This document shows, piece by piece, positions 35,998 through 45,379 of a DNA stretch of 45,379 nucleotides (positions are counted from its first letter, which is position 1; every line of letters starts with the position of its first letter). The stretch is from assembly GCF_002007205.1 (NCBI RefSeq), contig NZ_LAZS01000002.1, forward strand, positions 1-45,379, in the 5' to 3' direction. This stretch comes from Ensifer adhaerens (lineage in GTDB: Bacteria; Pseudomonadota; Alphaproteobacteria; Rhizobiales; Rhizobiaceae). The translations under genes and the position numbers were made by a program. The notes under the pieces were generated by a model, which made no database searches, was not told the DNA's origin, and saw only the letters and a list, made by a program, of their open reading frames with translations.

Positions 35998-36867
35998 ATG
36001 GCCGAGACGCTCGCTAGCCTCGTTGCCGAAAGCCGCGACCGCCTGCAGGCGGGCGGCATCGAGCATGCGGCGCTCGAGGTCCGGCATCTGATCTCGGGGC
36101 TGCTGGATCTTTCGCTGAGCGCGGTCGTGTCGCGGGGCAGGGATCCGGTTTCGGACGAGGATGCCGCGCGGATCCGGGCAGCCGTTGCGCGGCGGCTGGC
36201 GCGCGAACCGGTCTATCGCATCCTCGGTGAACGCGAGTTTTTCGGCCTGCCGCTGAAGCTGTCGAAGGAAACGCTGGAGCCGCGCCCGGACACCGAGACC
36301 CTGGTCGATCGGATGATCCCCTATCTGCGGGAGGTGGTCGGCCGAAAGGGAAGCTGCGAGATCATCGATCTCGGCACCGGCACGGGTGCCATATGTCTCG
36401 CCCTTCTGTCTCAGGTTCTTGAAGCGCGGGGCACGGCTACCGATATATCCCGGGACGCGCTGGCAACGGCGACGGCAAATGCCGCTGCTCTTGGGCTTGC
36501 GGATCGCTTTCGGCCCCTTCTCAGCAACTGGTACGAAAAGGTGGACGGCCGCTACGACGTCATCGTCTCAAATCCGCCGTATATCCGGTCCAGTGTTGTC
36601 GAAGAGCTTGAGCCGGAGGTGAGACTTCACGACCCGGCCGCAGCGCTTGATGGCGGAGTAGACGGGCTGGAGGCCTATCGCGCCATCGCTTCTCAAGCTG
36701 GTCATCATCTTGAGACAAACGGCGTGATAGGCTTGGAAATCGGTTTCGACCAGAAAGAGGCGGTGACGGCGTTGTTTTACGCCGAAAGATTCCGTCTGCG
36801 TGAAGAGGCGAAGGATCTCGGCGGCAATGACCGCGTCCTGATCTTCGAACGCGACACAAACCGTTGA
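35998..36867 (+). CDS. prmC: Release factor glutamine methyltransferase
   Basis: SAM-dependent enzyme that N5-methylates the glutamine of the GGQ motif in release factors 1 and 2. The 289-residue protein has an N-terminal helical domain for release-factor binding, SAM motif I IIDLGTGTGAICLALLS near residue 123, and the catalytic NPPY at residues 192-195 in VSNPPYIRSSVVEELEPEV. It is directly after prfA. The C-terminus (KDLGGNDRVLIFER) is normal. Confidence 0.96.
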   Translation: MAETLASLVAESRDRLQAGGIEHAALEVRHLISGLLDLSLSAVVSRGRDPVSDEDAARIRAAVARRLAREPVYRILGEREFFGLPLKLSKETLEPRPDTETLVDRMIPYLREVVGRKGSCEIIDLGTGTGAICLALLSQVLEARGTATDISRDALATATANAAALGLADRFRPLLSNWYEKVDGRYDVIVSNPPYIRSSVVEELEPEVRLHDPAAALDGGVDGLEAYRAIASQAGHHLETNGVIGLEIGFDQKEAVTALFYAERFRLREEAKDLGGNDRVLIFERDTNR

Positions 36868-37194
36868 AAAAATGCTGCACTGGCGCATCTTCTTTCTTGC
36901 AGAGGCAAAGAAAGGGCTTGGAATCCCAGAGGAAGCGGGCTAGTTTGCCCGCGCACTGGGCAGAAGGTCATGGACCTAAGATTCGTTCCGGTATGACCTG
37001 GCCACGGGGATTGCTCTCAAGAAAGAGTTGCTAGGGTTCAACACGTGCCTTGTGCGGGTACCTGTGAATTTGACGTCAGTCGGCGCCGAAGCCGCCATTG
37101 TGCGAGCGCAACGGTGCGTGCTCTGTCGGGCGGATCCGGCCGGAAGACGAAACCACATGATCATCATTATCAAGAGAATTCGGGTGAATGTACT
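36868..37194. other. Intergenic region between prmC and the DUF4167 gene
   Basis: About 330 bases with no convincing gene. An imperfect hairpin of CTTTCTTGC with GCAAAGAAAG lies near 36891-36914, just after the prmC stop. The rest probably contains the promoter and leader of the DUF4167 gene, but I cannot point to a clear -35/-10 pair. Confidence 0.45.
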
Positions 37195-37860
37195 ATGAGG
37201 CCAGGACAGCAAAACAAGCGCGGCCGCGGGCGGAATAACAACAACAACAACAATAACAACAATGGAAACAACAACAATCACAACCGCAAGGGCTCGAATC
37301 CGCTGACGCGGACCTATGACAGCTCCGGTCCGGATGTGAAGATTCGCGGTACTGCCCAGCACATCGCCGAGAAGTACTCTGCACTTGCGCGCGATGCCCA
37401 GAGCTCCGGCGACCGGGTCATGGCCGAAAACTACCTGCAGCACGCCGAACACTACAACCGCATCATTGCTGCCGCGCAGGCGCAGATGCAGGATCGGTTC
37501 CAGCGGGACGATCGCCAGGATTTCCGCGGCCACGACGCCGCCGACCAGGATCAGGACGATCTGGATCAGGGCTACGCCGACGACATGCCGACCCCGGTTG
37601 CCGCCGCTGCTGCGACCGCTGCTCCCGAGCCGCAGCCTGTCGTCATCGACGGCACGGGCCCGCAGCCGGTGATCGAAGGCACGCCGGCCGAAGTCGCGAT
37701 GGAAGAAGAAGCACCGGCCGCCTCCGGTCGCGCCGCTTCGCGCCGCCGCAACACGCCGCGTCCGCGCCGTCCGCGCCGCAGCGCGGAAGGTGCTGGCGAC
37801 GAGGCTCAGCCATCGGGCGACGACGCATCGGAAGCACCGGCTCTTGCCGCTTCCGAGTAA
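37195..37860 (+). CDS. DUF4167 domain protein with poly-Asn tract
   Basis: A 221-residue soluble protein. Residues 1-35 are RPGQQNKRGRGR followed by ten Asn, Gly, four more Asn, His and Asn, an RNA-binding-like low-complexity start. The conserved DUF4167 core follows (NPLTRTYDSSGPDVKIRGTA, then AEKYSALARDAQSSGDRVMAENYLQHAEHYNRI). The rest is acidic, with a final basic Arg-rich stretch (RRRNTPRPRRPRRS) between acidic tails. The domain is found across alphaproteobacteria next to prmC; no function is proven. Asn codons form an AAC repeat at the DNA level (37234-37284). A terminator follows the stop. Confidence 0.9.
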   Translation: MRPGQQNKRGRGRNNNNNNNNNNGNNNNHNRKGSNPLTRTYDSSGPDVKIRGTAQHIAEKYSALARDAQSSGDRVMAENYLQHAEHYNRIIAAAQAQMQDRFQRDDRQDFRGHDAADQDQDDLDQGYADDMPTPVAAAAATAAPEPQPVVIDGTGPQPVIEGTPAEVAMEEEAPAASGRAASRRRNTPRPRRPRRSAEGAGDEAQPSGDDASEAPALAASE

Positions 37861-37897
37861 GCGAAATCACAATTGACCCGTTTCATGCGGGCATCAA

Positions 37898-37922
37898 AAA
37901 CCCGGCCCCTGTGGCCGGGTTT
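37898..37922 (+). terminator. Rho-independent terminator after the DUF4167 gene
   Basis: AAACCCGGCC (37898-37907), loop CCTGT, GGCCGGGTTT (37913-37922), followed by TTCTTTG. A textbook GC stem with a T-run, 38 bases after the stop. Confidence 0.9.
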
Positions 37923-37954
37923 TTCTTTGTCCGATCGCCGTTGATCCGCCCTTG

Positions 37955-38058
37955 CAGCGCCGCGCGTCTTATCAGGCGCGCAAAGGTCGCTGTAGACTTC
38001 TGATTTTCTGCATGTTTTGGCCCGTTGATCGGCTACGATTAAAGAAAACATGCAGTAG
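37955..38058. repeat. RIME-like intergenic mosaic element, copy 2
   Basis: Same structure and orientation as copy 1: CAGCG...CGCTG (37955-37992) with inner GCGCG pairing, then CTGCATGTTTT...AAAACATGCAG (38008-38055). It sits just past the terminator of the DUF4167 gene and before the TetR gene stop. Confidence 0.8.
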
Positions 38059-38063
38059 CGCGG

Positions 38064-38648
38064 TCAGCTTTTGGCACTGTCGATGATGAGCGCAGTAAGG
38101 TTGCTGCTGGCCGCCGTCTCGTTCGTCCGACCGCGGATCAGTTCACGGCCGATTGCCTCGGCTGCGCCGGCGATGCCGGTGCAGCGCAGTCGCAGATCGT
38201 CTTCAGGAACGTCCGAGAAAGGGGAGAGCGCTTCCTTGATCATGGCGACGTAGTCGTCGGCCTGCTGTTGCTGTGTGGCGATCATGTCCGCATTGCCGCG
38301 CAGTGCGCCGGAGATTGCCTGCCATTCCTCCCCGCTTTCGACCGCACAGTCGATGTAGACCGAGCTAATGATGCCAGCGATCGCATCGAGCTGCTTCGAG
38401 GCGCCGCTTAGCGCGCCCCTCAGCTTTTCCGTGTGACGGTCCTCGATTTCCTGGGAGAGCGCGATCAGCAACCCTTCGCGCGTGCCGAAATGCTCGTAGG
38501 CGATCGGCTTGCTGACGCCGGCGCGTTCGGCGAGATGGCCGAGCGTCAGGGCGTCGGCGCCACATTCGCGCAGGATCTCCTTGGCCGCATCGAGCAACTG
38601 GGCGCGCCGCTCGGGCTTCGCAAGCTTTCGGCCTTTCGTCGGGCTCAT
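38064..38648 (-). CDS. TetR family transcriptional regulator
   Basis: A 194-residue TetR repressor. The DNA-binding domain is in residues about 10-58: RRAQLLDAAKEILRECGADALTLGHLAERAGVSKPIAYEHFGTREGLL. The rest is the helical ligand domain. The ATG at 38648 has AGAGGA upstream; an in-frame TTG at 38657 would be too close to that site. It is divergent from the saccharopine-dehydrogenase-like gene, with nested inverted repeats between them, so it probably controls both. Ligand unknown. Confidence 0.9.
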   Translation of the reverse strand: MSPTKGRKLAKPERRAQLLDAAKEILRECGADALTLGHLAERAGVSKPIAYEHFGTREGLLIALSQEIEDRHTEKLRGALSGASKQLDAIAGIISSVYIDCAVESGEEWQAISGALRGNADMIATQQQQADDYVAMIKEALSPFSDVPEDDLRLRCTGIAGAAEAIGRELIRGRTNETAASSNLTALIIDSAKS

Positions 38649-38693
38649 CGATCGCAATCCTCTTTCCGCGTCGGCTCATGCCTCTTGAAAGTA

Positions 38694-38756
38694 GTGTTCG
38701 GCATCTTATTTACCAATAGTAAGTTACTAATGGTAGGTTCGGTAGATGCCGAACAC
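38694..38756. promoter_or_regulatory. Nested inverted repeats between TetR gene and dehydrogenase-like gene
   Basis: Outer arms GTGTTCGGCATCT (38694-38706) and AGATGCCGAACAC (38744-38756) are a perfect 13-bp inverted repeat. Inside, TACCAATAGTAA (38711-38722) and TTACTAATGGTA (38724-38735) form an almost perfect 12-bp palindrome around one base, typical of a TetR operator. The outer repeat ends 22 bases before the ATG at 38779. Confidence 0.75.
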
Positions 38757-38778
38757 CTCTCGTTTAGGAGATAGGAAG

Positions 38779-39798
38779 ATGTCGAGCAAGTTTCTGCCCG
38801 TTTTGATTGTCGGCGGTTCCGGTGTCGTCGGGTCGCAGGCCGCAAGGATCATTCGTCGTCTGCACCCGACGTTGCCGATCGCGATCGGTGGCCGCGATCT
38901 TGGCAGGGCCGAAGCGGTCGCACGTGAGGTTGGCGGCGCGGTCGGGGTCAGCGTCGACCTCAGTCGCCCGGATCTCGGCCTTGGCGATGCGCCCAGCTTC
39001 AGCGCCGTCGTCATCTTCCTGAAAGACGAAAAGCTGAGTTCGATGCGTTACGCCCAGCGCCACGGCATTCCCTATATCAGCCTATCGAGCGGCACCTTCG
39101 AGGTCGGTCCGGAGATGGCGCAGTATATCCACGCGCCGGACAGTGCGCCGATCCTGCTCGCCAGCCACTGGCTCGCCGGCGCCGCCATCTTCCCAATCCT
39201 CGACTTTGCGAAAGCCTATGAGGCGATCGACACGATCCGCATCGGCGTCTTGCTCGACGAAGAGGACATGGGTGGGCCGGCAGCACTTGCGGATTACAAC
39301 CGCATCACCGGCCTTGCGCCGGCGGCACTGACGGTCAGGGATGGCAGGTTTCACTGGGCGGGCGGCGAGGATTCCAAGGCGCGTTACGTCAGTGTCGACG
39401 GCGTCGAACTCGATGCGGCCGCGTATTCGCCCTTCGACGTCATGGCGCTCTCGGCGCGCACCAACGCCAGCGATATCCGGCTGGATCTAGCCTATAGCGT
39501 GTCCGCGAGCAGGCGGCGTGGCGAGCCGTTCTCGACGGAGATCGCCATCGATATCAAAGGCCGCGACAAACACGGCGAACTGGTCGACCGTCGCTATGAG
39601 ATCGTGCACCCTCAGGGCCAGGCCCCACTGACGGCGCTTGGCGTCGCCCTTGCGGTCGAGCGCATGCTCGGCCTTGAAGGAGGGGCCGCCCCGACGCCGG
39701 GCCTCTATCTGCCGGAGGTCCTGATCGAGCCGGCCTACTATGTGCAGCGGATGAAGGAATTCGGCGCGTCCTTCGCCGAGCGAACGCCCGCGGCATAG
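38779..39798 (+). CDS. Saccharopine dehydrogenase-like NAD(P)-binding protein
   Basis: A 339-residue protein with an N-terminal Rossmann domain (VLIVGGSGVVGSQAARIIRRLHP, GGSGVVG near residue 11) and the order of the saccharopine-dehydrogenase NADP-binding family. The C-terminal part is a second alpha-beta domain (DRRYEIVHPQGQAPLTALGVALAVERM). True lysine-pathway saccharopine dehydrogenase is not expected in rhizobia, so the substrate is open. AGGAG precedes the ATG. Probably repressed by the divergent TetR protein (inference). Confidence 0.82.
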   Translation: MSSKFLPVLIVGGSGVVGSQAARIIRRLHPTLPIAIGGRDLGRAEAVAREVGGAVGVSVDLSRPDLGLGDAPSFSAVVIFLKDEKLSSMRYAQRHGIPYISLSSGTFEVGPEMAQYIHAPDSAPILLASHWLAGAAIFPILDFAKAYEAIDTIRIGVLLDEEDMGGPAALADYNRITGLAPAALTVRDGRFHWAGGEDSKARYVSVDGVELDAAAYSPFDVMALSARTNASDIRLDLAYSVSASRRRGEPFSTEIAIDIKGRDKHGELVDRRYEIVHPQGQAPLTALGVALAVERMLGLEGGAAPTPGLYLPEVLIEPAYYVQRMKEFGASFAERTPAA

Positions 39799-39879
39799 AC
39801 GATCCCGCGGCCGCGTTACCCTTTCGGTGCGCGGCCGCCTCGCGGTTGCAGATTTCCGTCTCAGGAGCGTCGGGAGGCT

Positions 39880-39908
39880 CTTTAATTTCCAAAATCGCTG
39901 CCCCATAT
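39880..39908 (+). promoter_or_regulatory. Possible RpoH (heat-shock sigma) promoter for clpB
   Basis: CTTTAAT (39880-39886) and CCCCATAT (39901-39908) are separated by 14 bases. This resembles the sigma32 pattern CTTGAAA with a CCCATNT -10; the -10 match is good, the -35 weaker. It is 130 bases before the clpB ATG, and clpB is a classic member of the RpoH regulon. Confidence 0.5.
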
Positions 39909-40038
39909 TCGCTTCGGACGCGTTGATCCGACGCAAAGCGGGGATCGCGCCACACTGACAGGCTTGCCGAATGCGGGAGCCTGATCCTGAAACACCGACG
40001 GGTGCCATGATGGGCCTGCCGGGCTATGGAGGTAGAGT

Positions 40039-42645
<2,607 letters not shown>

Positions 42646-42667
42646 GTCGGGAATAGCACAAATCAAG

Positions 42668-42689
42668 AGGCCGCCCTTCGGGGCGGCCT
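42668..42689. terminator. Bidirectional terminator between clpB and the M23 peptidase gene
   Basis: AGGCCGCCC (42668-42676), loop TTCG, GGGCGGCCT (42681-42689), then TTCTGTTTG. A 9-bp GC stem with a stable tetraloop between two convergent genes. Confidence 0.85.
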
Positions 42690-42728
42690 TTCTGTTTGTG
42701 CAGATTTTCGAGAAGGGGAGGGGAGCGC

Positions 42729-44765
42729 TTAATTGCTCGCGACTTCTGCGCCGGTGCCGTCCTTGTCGAGCAGTTCGTCGATGCGGTCGCGTTCCTTCTC
42801 GAACTTCGCCAGCGCGTCGCCGGAAAGCGACTTGCCGCCGGGCAGGCGGATGCGCAAGGGGTCGACCTTGTTGCCGTTGACGATCAGCTCGTAGTGCAGG
42901 TGCGGTCCGGTCGAAAGGCCCGTCGTGCCGACCCAACCGATCACCTGGCCTTGGACGACCTTGTTGCCGACCTTGACGTTCTTGGCGATGGCGCTCTGGT
43001 GGTTGTAGGAGGATACGTAGCCGTTGGCATGGCGGATCAACGTCTGATTGCCATAGCCGCCGGAGTCCCAGCCGGCCTTTTCCACGACGCCGCCGCCGGC
43101 GGCGATGATCGGCGTGCCGCGAGGGGCAGCCCAGTCGACGCCGGTGTGCATGCGCGAGAAACCGAGGATCGGGTGGCGGCGCATGCCGAAGCCCGAGCGG
43201 AAGTGGCCGTTCGGTACGGGGTTGCGCAACAGGAACTGGCGGATGCTTTTGCCGTCCTGGTCGAAATAGTCGATCGTGTTGTCGCTCGGATCCTGGAACC
43301 GGTAAAACGCGGTAACGGCATCGCCGAACTTGGCACGAACATAGAGCAACTCGGAATCTTCCGTCGCCATGCCGCGTTCGTCGGTCACGGAGAAGAAGGC
43401 TTCCAGCGAATCCGTCGGTTTCAACTGGGCCTGGAAATCGACATTGCTGGCGAGCAGCTTGACGACGAGGCCGACCATGTCGGCGCTCATGCCATAGGAA
43501 AGTGCAGCCCGGTAGATACCGTCATAGACCCGCGGCAGATCGTGGCTGCTGGTCATGACCGGCGCGCCGTTGTCGTCGAAGGCGGTGGCAACCGCGTCGA
43601 GCCTCGGTGGCTCGGCGCCGGGCACGAAACGGCCCTTGTCGTCGACCGCCATCGTCAGCACATGCCGGTTGCGCGAATAGATCGTGGCCCGCACGATGCG
43701 TGCGTCCTGTCCCTTTTGCGTCTCGCCGTTCTGAATGATGCCGATGCGCAGGACATCGCCTTCGGAAAGTTCGCTGGCGCCGAGCGCCTGGCCGAGGTAG
43801 CTGGCGGCGTCCTCGGCCTGAGCCTTGGTATAGCCGGCACTGCTCATGACGACCGCGATGTCGGTCTGGCGCCGCACCGGAATGATGTCGTCGGCGTATT
43901 CGGTGGTTTCCTCGTCGATCGTCTCGTAAGCGGCGTCGCTCTTGTTCTGCTCGACGATGCGGGCGGTCAGGCCCTGGAGAAGGTCGAGCCCGTCGTTCTC
44001 CGAGGCGAAGCGCTGCGGATCGACATAATAGAGCGAGGCGACCTGGGTGCTGCCCTCCGTCAGGACGGAGCCGTTGGTGCGGACGTTTTCCTCGACCTCA
44101 TCGAGCGACATCGAACTGTCGAAGGTGGGGCCGCCGCGCAGCGGGAAGTCGACGGTTTTCAGCGCCACCTCGGAATCGACATTCGAGCCGTAAAGCGTGC
44201 CGGTTCGCGAGACGGGGGACTCTTCGTCGGCCTCTTCGGTCGAGAAGATCGCCAGAGGATCGAAGTCCGGATAGCTTTCCGAGGCCTGATGATTGGCGGC
44301 CAGCGCCATCTTGACGTGAACGAAGGGCTGCTTGCGCACCACTTCCTTCTCGCCGTCATGGGTCATTGTCGAGACTTCCATGACCGTCTTGTCGGCCGGC
44401 TTGGCGACGAGCTTCGGCGACAGAATGCGACCGCCGCGAACGGCGACCGCTTGCTCGTCGCCGTTTGCGCCCGCATCGAGTGCGGCGTAGGCTTCGGCCG
44501 GGATTGCGAGTTGCTGGCGTCCGTCAAGCGCTGCAAAGAGCGCGACACCCATCAAGAGGCTCGAGGTGATCCCTGTAAGGAAGGTGCCCGATAGCCAGCG
44601 CAAAGAGATCTCGCGCCTGTCGGGCGCGCGGCGGCCATGCGCAAGGATCGGTGGCTGATCGCCAAGCGACCTGGCCATGTTCTTGTCGGTGATCATGCCG
44701 AACTGAGTGTCCCCGATTTCTCTAACCGTATTCTTGCCTGCGATACGTTGCGCGAAGATGTGCAT
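42729..44765 (-). CDS. M23 family metallopeptidase (LytM/NlpD-type)
   Basis: A large cell-wall endopeptidase-type protein of 678 residues. It has a basic cytosolic start, a transmembrane anchor near residues 60-82 (LSGTFLTGITSSLLMGVALFAAL), a long periplasmic region and a C-terminal LytM domain. The zinc ligands are in HTGVDWAAPRGTP (HxxxD type) and GPHLHYELIVNG (HxH). The middle region has a LysM-like or OapA-type fold (VVMSSAGYTKAQAEDAASYL, ASELSEGDVLRIGI). It would cut peptide crosslinks in peptidoglycan. The start is uncertain: ATGs at 44765, 44696 and 44678 are all in frame. It is head-to-head with the rrn promoter. Confidence 0.9.
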   Translation of the reverse strand: MHIFAQRIAGKNTVREIGDTQFGMITDKNMARSLGDQPPILAHGRRAPDRREISLRWLSGTFLTGITSSLLMGVALFAALDGRQQLAIPAEAYAALDAGANGDEQAVAVRGGRILSPKLVAKPADKTVMEVSTMTHDGEKEVVRKQPFVHVKMALAANHQASESYPDFDPLAIFSTEEADEESPVSRTGTLYGSNVDSEVALKTVDFPLRGGPTFDSSMSLDEVEENVRTNGSVLTEGSTQVASLYYVDPQRFASENDGLDLLQGLTARIVEQNKSDAAYETIDEETTEYADDIIPVRRQTDIAVVMSSAGYTKAQAEDAASYLGQALGASELSEGDVLRIGIIQNGETQKGQDARIVRATIYSRNRHVLTMAVDDKGRFVPGAEPPRLDAVATAFDDNGAPVMTSSHDLPRVYDGIYRAALSYGMSADMVGLVVKLLASNVDFQAQLKPTDSLEAFFSVTDERGMATEDSELLYVRAKFGDAVTAFYRFQDPSDNTIDYFDQDGKSIRQFLLRNPVPNGHFRSGFGMRRHPILGFSRMHTGVDWAAPRGTPIIAAGGGVVEKAGWDSGGYGNQTLIRHANGYVSSYNHQSAIAKNVKVGNKVVQGQVIGWVGTTGLSTGPHLHYELIVNGNKVDPLRIRLPGGKSLSGDALAKFEKERDRIDELLDKDGTGAEVASN

Positions 44766-44958
44766 CTTTCAGGCAACGGAGTCAAATCACGGGGGAGGGG
44801 GCGAAGTATAAGATTATACCCGCCTGGGCACGCTCTCCCGCGCGAGGACACTCGCGAAGCATCGTTCGCTTTCGCTTAGATCGGCCGATTGTGAAAAAGT
44901 GAGGGCCAAAATGTGTCTCCACAGGTCCAGGAGAGGGGGCAAAACTTTTTTGGGGGCG

Positions 44959-44983
44959 CAAAGCCCTGGGTTTCCGGGCTTTG
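44959..44983 (+). other. Hairpin upstream of the rrn promoter
   Basis: CAAAGCCC (44959-44966), loop TGGGTTTCC, GGGCTTTG (44976-44983): a perfect 8-bp stem, followed 14 bases later by a T-run. It may isolate the rrn promoter from read-through, or mark the end of the upstream control region. Confidence 0.5.
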
Positions 44984-45017
44984 TCAGAAAACTGTCATTT
45001 TTTTTCCAAATTGGCTG

Positions 45018-45047
45018 TTGACGTGTCGGATGTGTGGGGTCTATAAG
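45018..45047 (+). promoter_or_regulatory. Strong sigma70-type promoter of a ribosomal RNA operon
   Basis: TTGACG (45018-45023) and TATAAG (45042-45047) are separated by 18 bases. The start of transcription would be near 45054. A T-rich stretch (44997-45005) lies upstream, as an UP-like element. The DNA that follows is an rrn leader, not a protein gene. Confidence 0.75.
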
Positions 45048-45053
45048 CCCGAT

Positions 45054-45379
45054 CACTGACGAGGGCGGCGGCGCTGCTGGCGACGACGACCTTCGCTCTA
45101 GAGTTTCCTGGGTTGGCTGAGGCTGATTTGAGGGGTCCGGGACGAGAGTTCTGGGCTTTGTGGAAACGGTTTGACGGACGGTGAGTTCGTCGGTTTTTTG
45201 ACAATTGAATATAGAGAAAGAGAAACGTGGGCGGCGGAGCTCGTGAGGAACTCTAAGGAGTTCTTTCAGAAAGAGACTTTGGCGGTCACGTTTTAACAAG
45301 AGACAACACCAGTTTTCTCGGTTCGGATTTAGGTCCGGGTCGATTGAAAATGGGTGTGAGTTCTCGTCGATTCAGAACG
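45054..45379 (+). other. Ribosomal RNA operon leader (16S lies beyond the window)
   Basis: Bases after the promoter match, from memory, the leader of rhizobial rrn operons. Visible are a boxA-like TTTTTTGACA (45194-45203), the inverted repeat AAACGTG/CACGTTT (45223-45229 and 45287-45293), and within it the hairpin GAACTC-TAAG-GAGTTC (45248-45263). The conserved 16S start is not reached. Open frames here on the minus strand are spurious. Confidence 0.7.

Noticed and set aside
42696..44594. A 632-codon open frame on the plus strand
   Set aside because: Antisense to the M23 peptidase gene, whose zinc motifs are clear on the other strand.
45340..45379. Start of the 16S rRNA gene at the window end
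   Set aside because: The final bases share only TCAGAACG with the conserved 16S start. The preceding GAGTTTGATCCTGGC is absent, so this is still leader.

Overview
The window is a gene-dense, high-GC chromosomal segment of an alphaproteobacterium. It is most likely a member of the Rhizobiaceae close to Sinorhizobium/Ensifer. I base this on gene content and order (rhomboid, corrinoid adenosyltransferase and etfB; secA, parvulin and argJ; ubiG, then lysC, ptsP, prfA, prmC, a DUF4167 gene and clpB; an rrn leader), the two-palindrome intergenic repeats of RIME type, and protein families typical of rhizobia. The placement comes from recognition by eye, not from a database search. Almost everything is housekeeping DNA. 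No phage, IS element, plasmid gene or CRISPR array was seen.

Layout. 1-5.9 kb: leftward etfB (5' part only), rhomboid protease, corrinoid adenosyltransferase, a twin-membrane-helix protein and an SDR oxidoreductase; then rightward yihY, leftward gluQRS and rightward alkA-type glycosylase. 5.9-9.9 kb: an HNH endonuclease with a TTG start, dsbB, tRNA-Leu(CAA), a lower-GC islet with an unknown secreted protein, and a three-gene operon (two small membrane proteins plus a TetR regulator) behind a palindromic operator. 10-14.4 kb: an acyl-CoA synthetase and a translationally coupled polysaccharide flippase/acyltransferase pair. 14.5-15.3 kb: a small HTH protein and a free-standing Clp N-domain protein behind two tandem palindromes. 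15.4-22 kb: secA divergent from a parvulin gene, then argJ, a GNAT gene and mutT. 22.1-22.7 kb: a small membrane protein and a Flp-type pilin.

22.7-27.5 kb: a methyltransferase divergent from comF, grxC, nitrilase and DUF1178, then a RimJ-like GNAT and leftward ubiG. 27.5-30.6 kb: a RIME-like repeat, a RibD-C/DHFR-like protein, a methyltransferase and an ABC-F ATPase. 30.6-31.2 kb carries no gene. 31.2-37.9 kb is the rightward run lysC, ptsP (nitrogen PTS enzyme I), prfA, prmC and a DUF4167 protein with a poly-Asn tract. A second RIME-like repeat follows. 38-39.8 kb: a TetR gene divergent from a saccharopine-dehydrogenase-like gene, with nested inverted repeats between them. 40-44.8 kb: clpB behind a possible RpoH promoter, then a convergent M23 peptidase gene. 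The last 0.4 kb holds a strong rrn promoter and the start of a ribosomal RNA leader; 16S itself lies beyond the window.

How the genes work together. ETF links acyl-CoA dehydrogenases to the respiratory chain. PrfA and PrmC are a release factor and its methylase in one operon. SecA and the parvulin serve export and periplasmic folding, together with DsbB. The most interesting items are the HTH/Clp-N module with its tandem operators, the nested repeats between the TetR and dehydrogenase genes, the TetR/membrane-protein operon, the islet after tRNA-Leu, and the intercistronic hairpin before prfA. I found no clear candidate for a large undescribed system; the HTH/Clp-N module is the closest.
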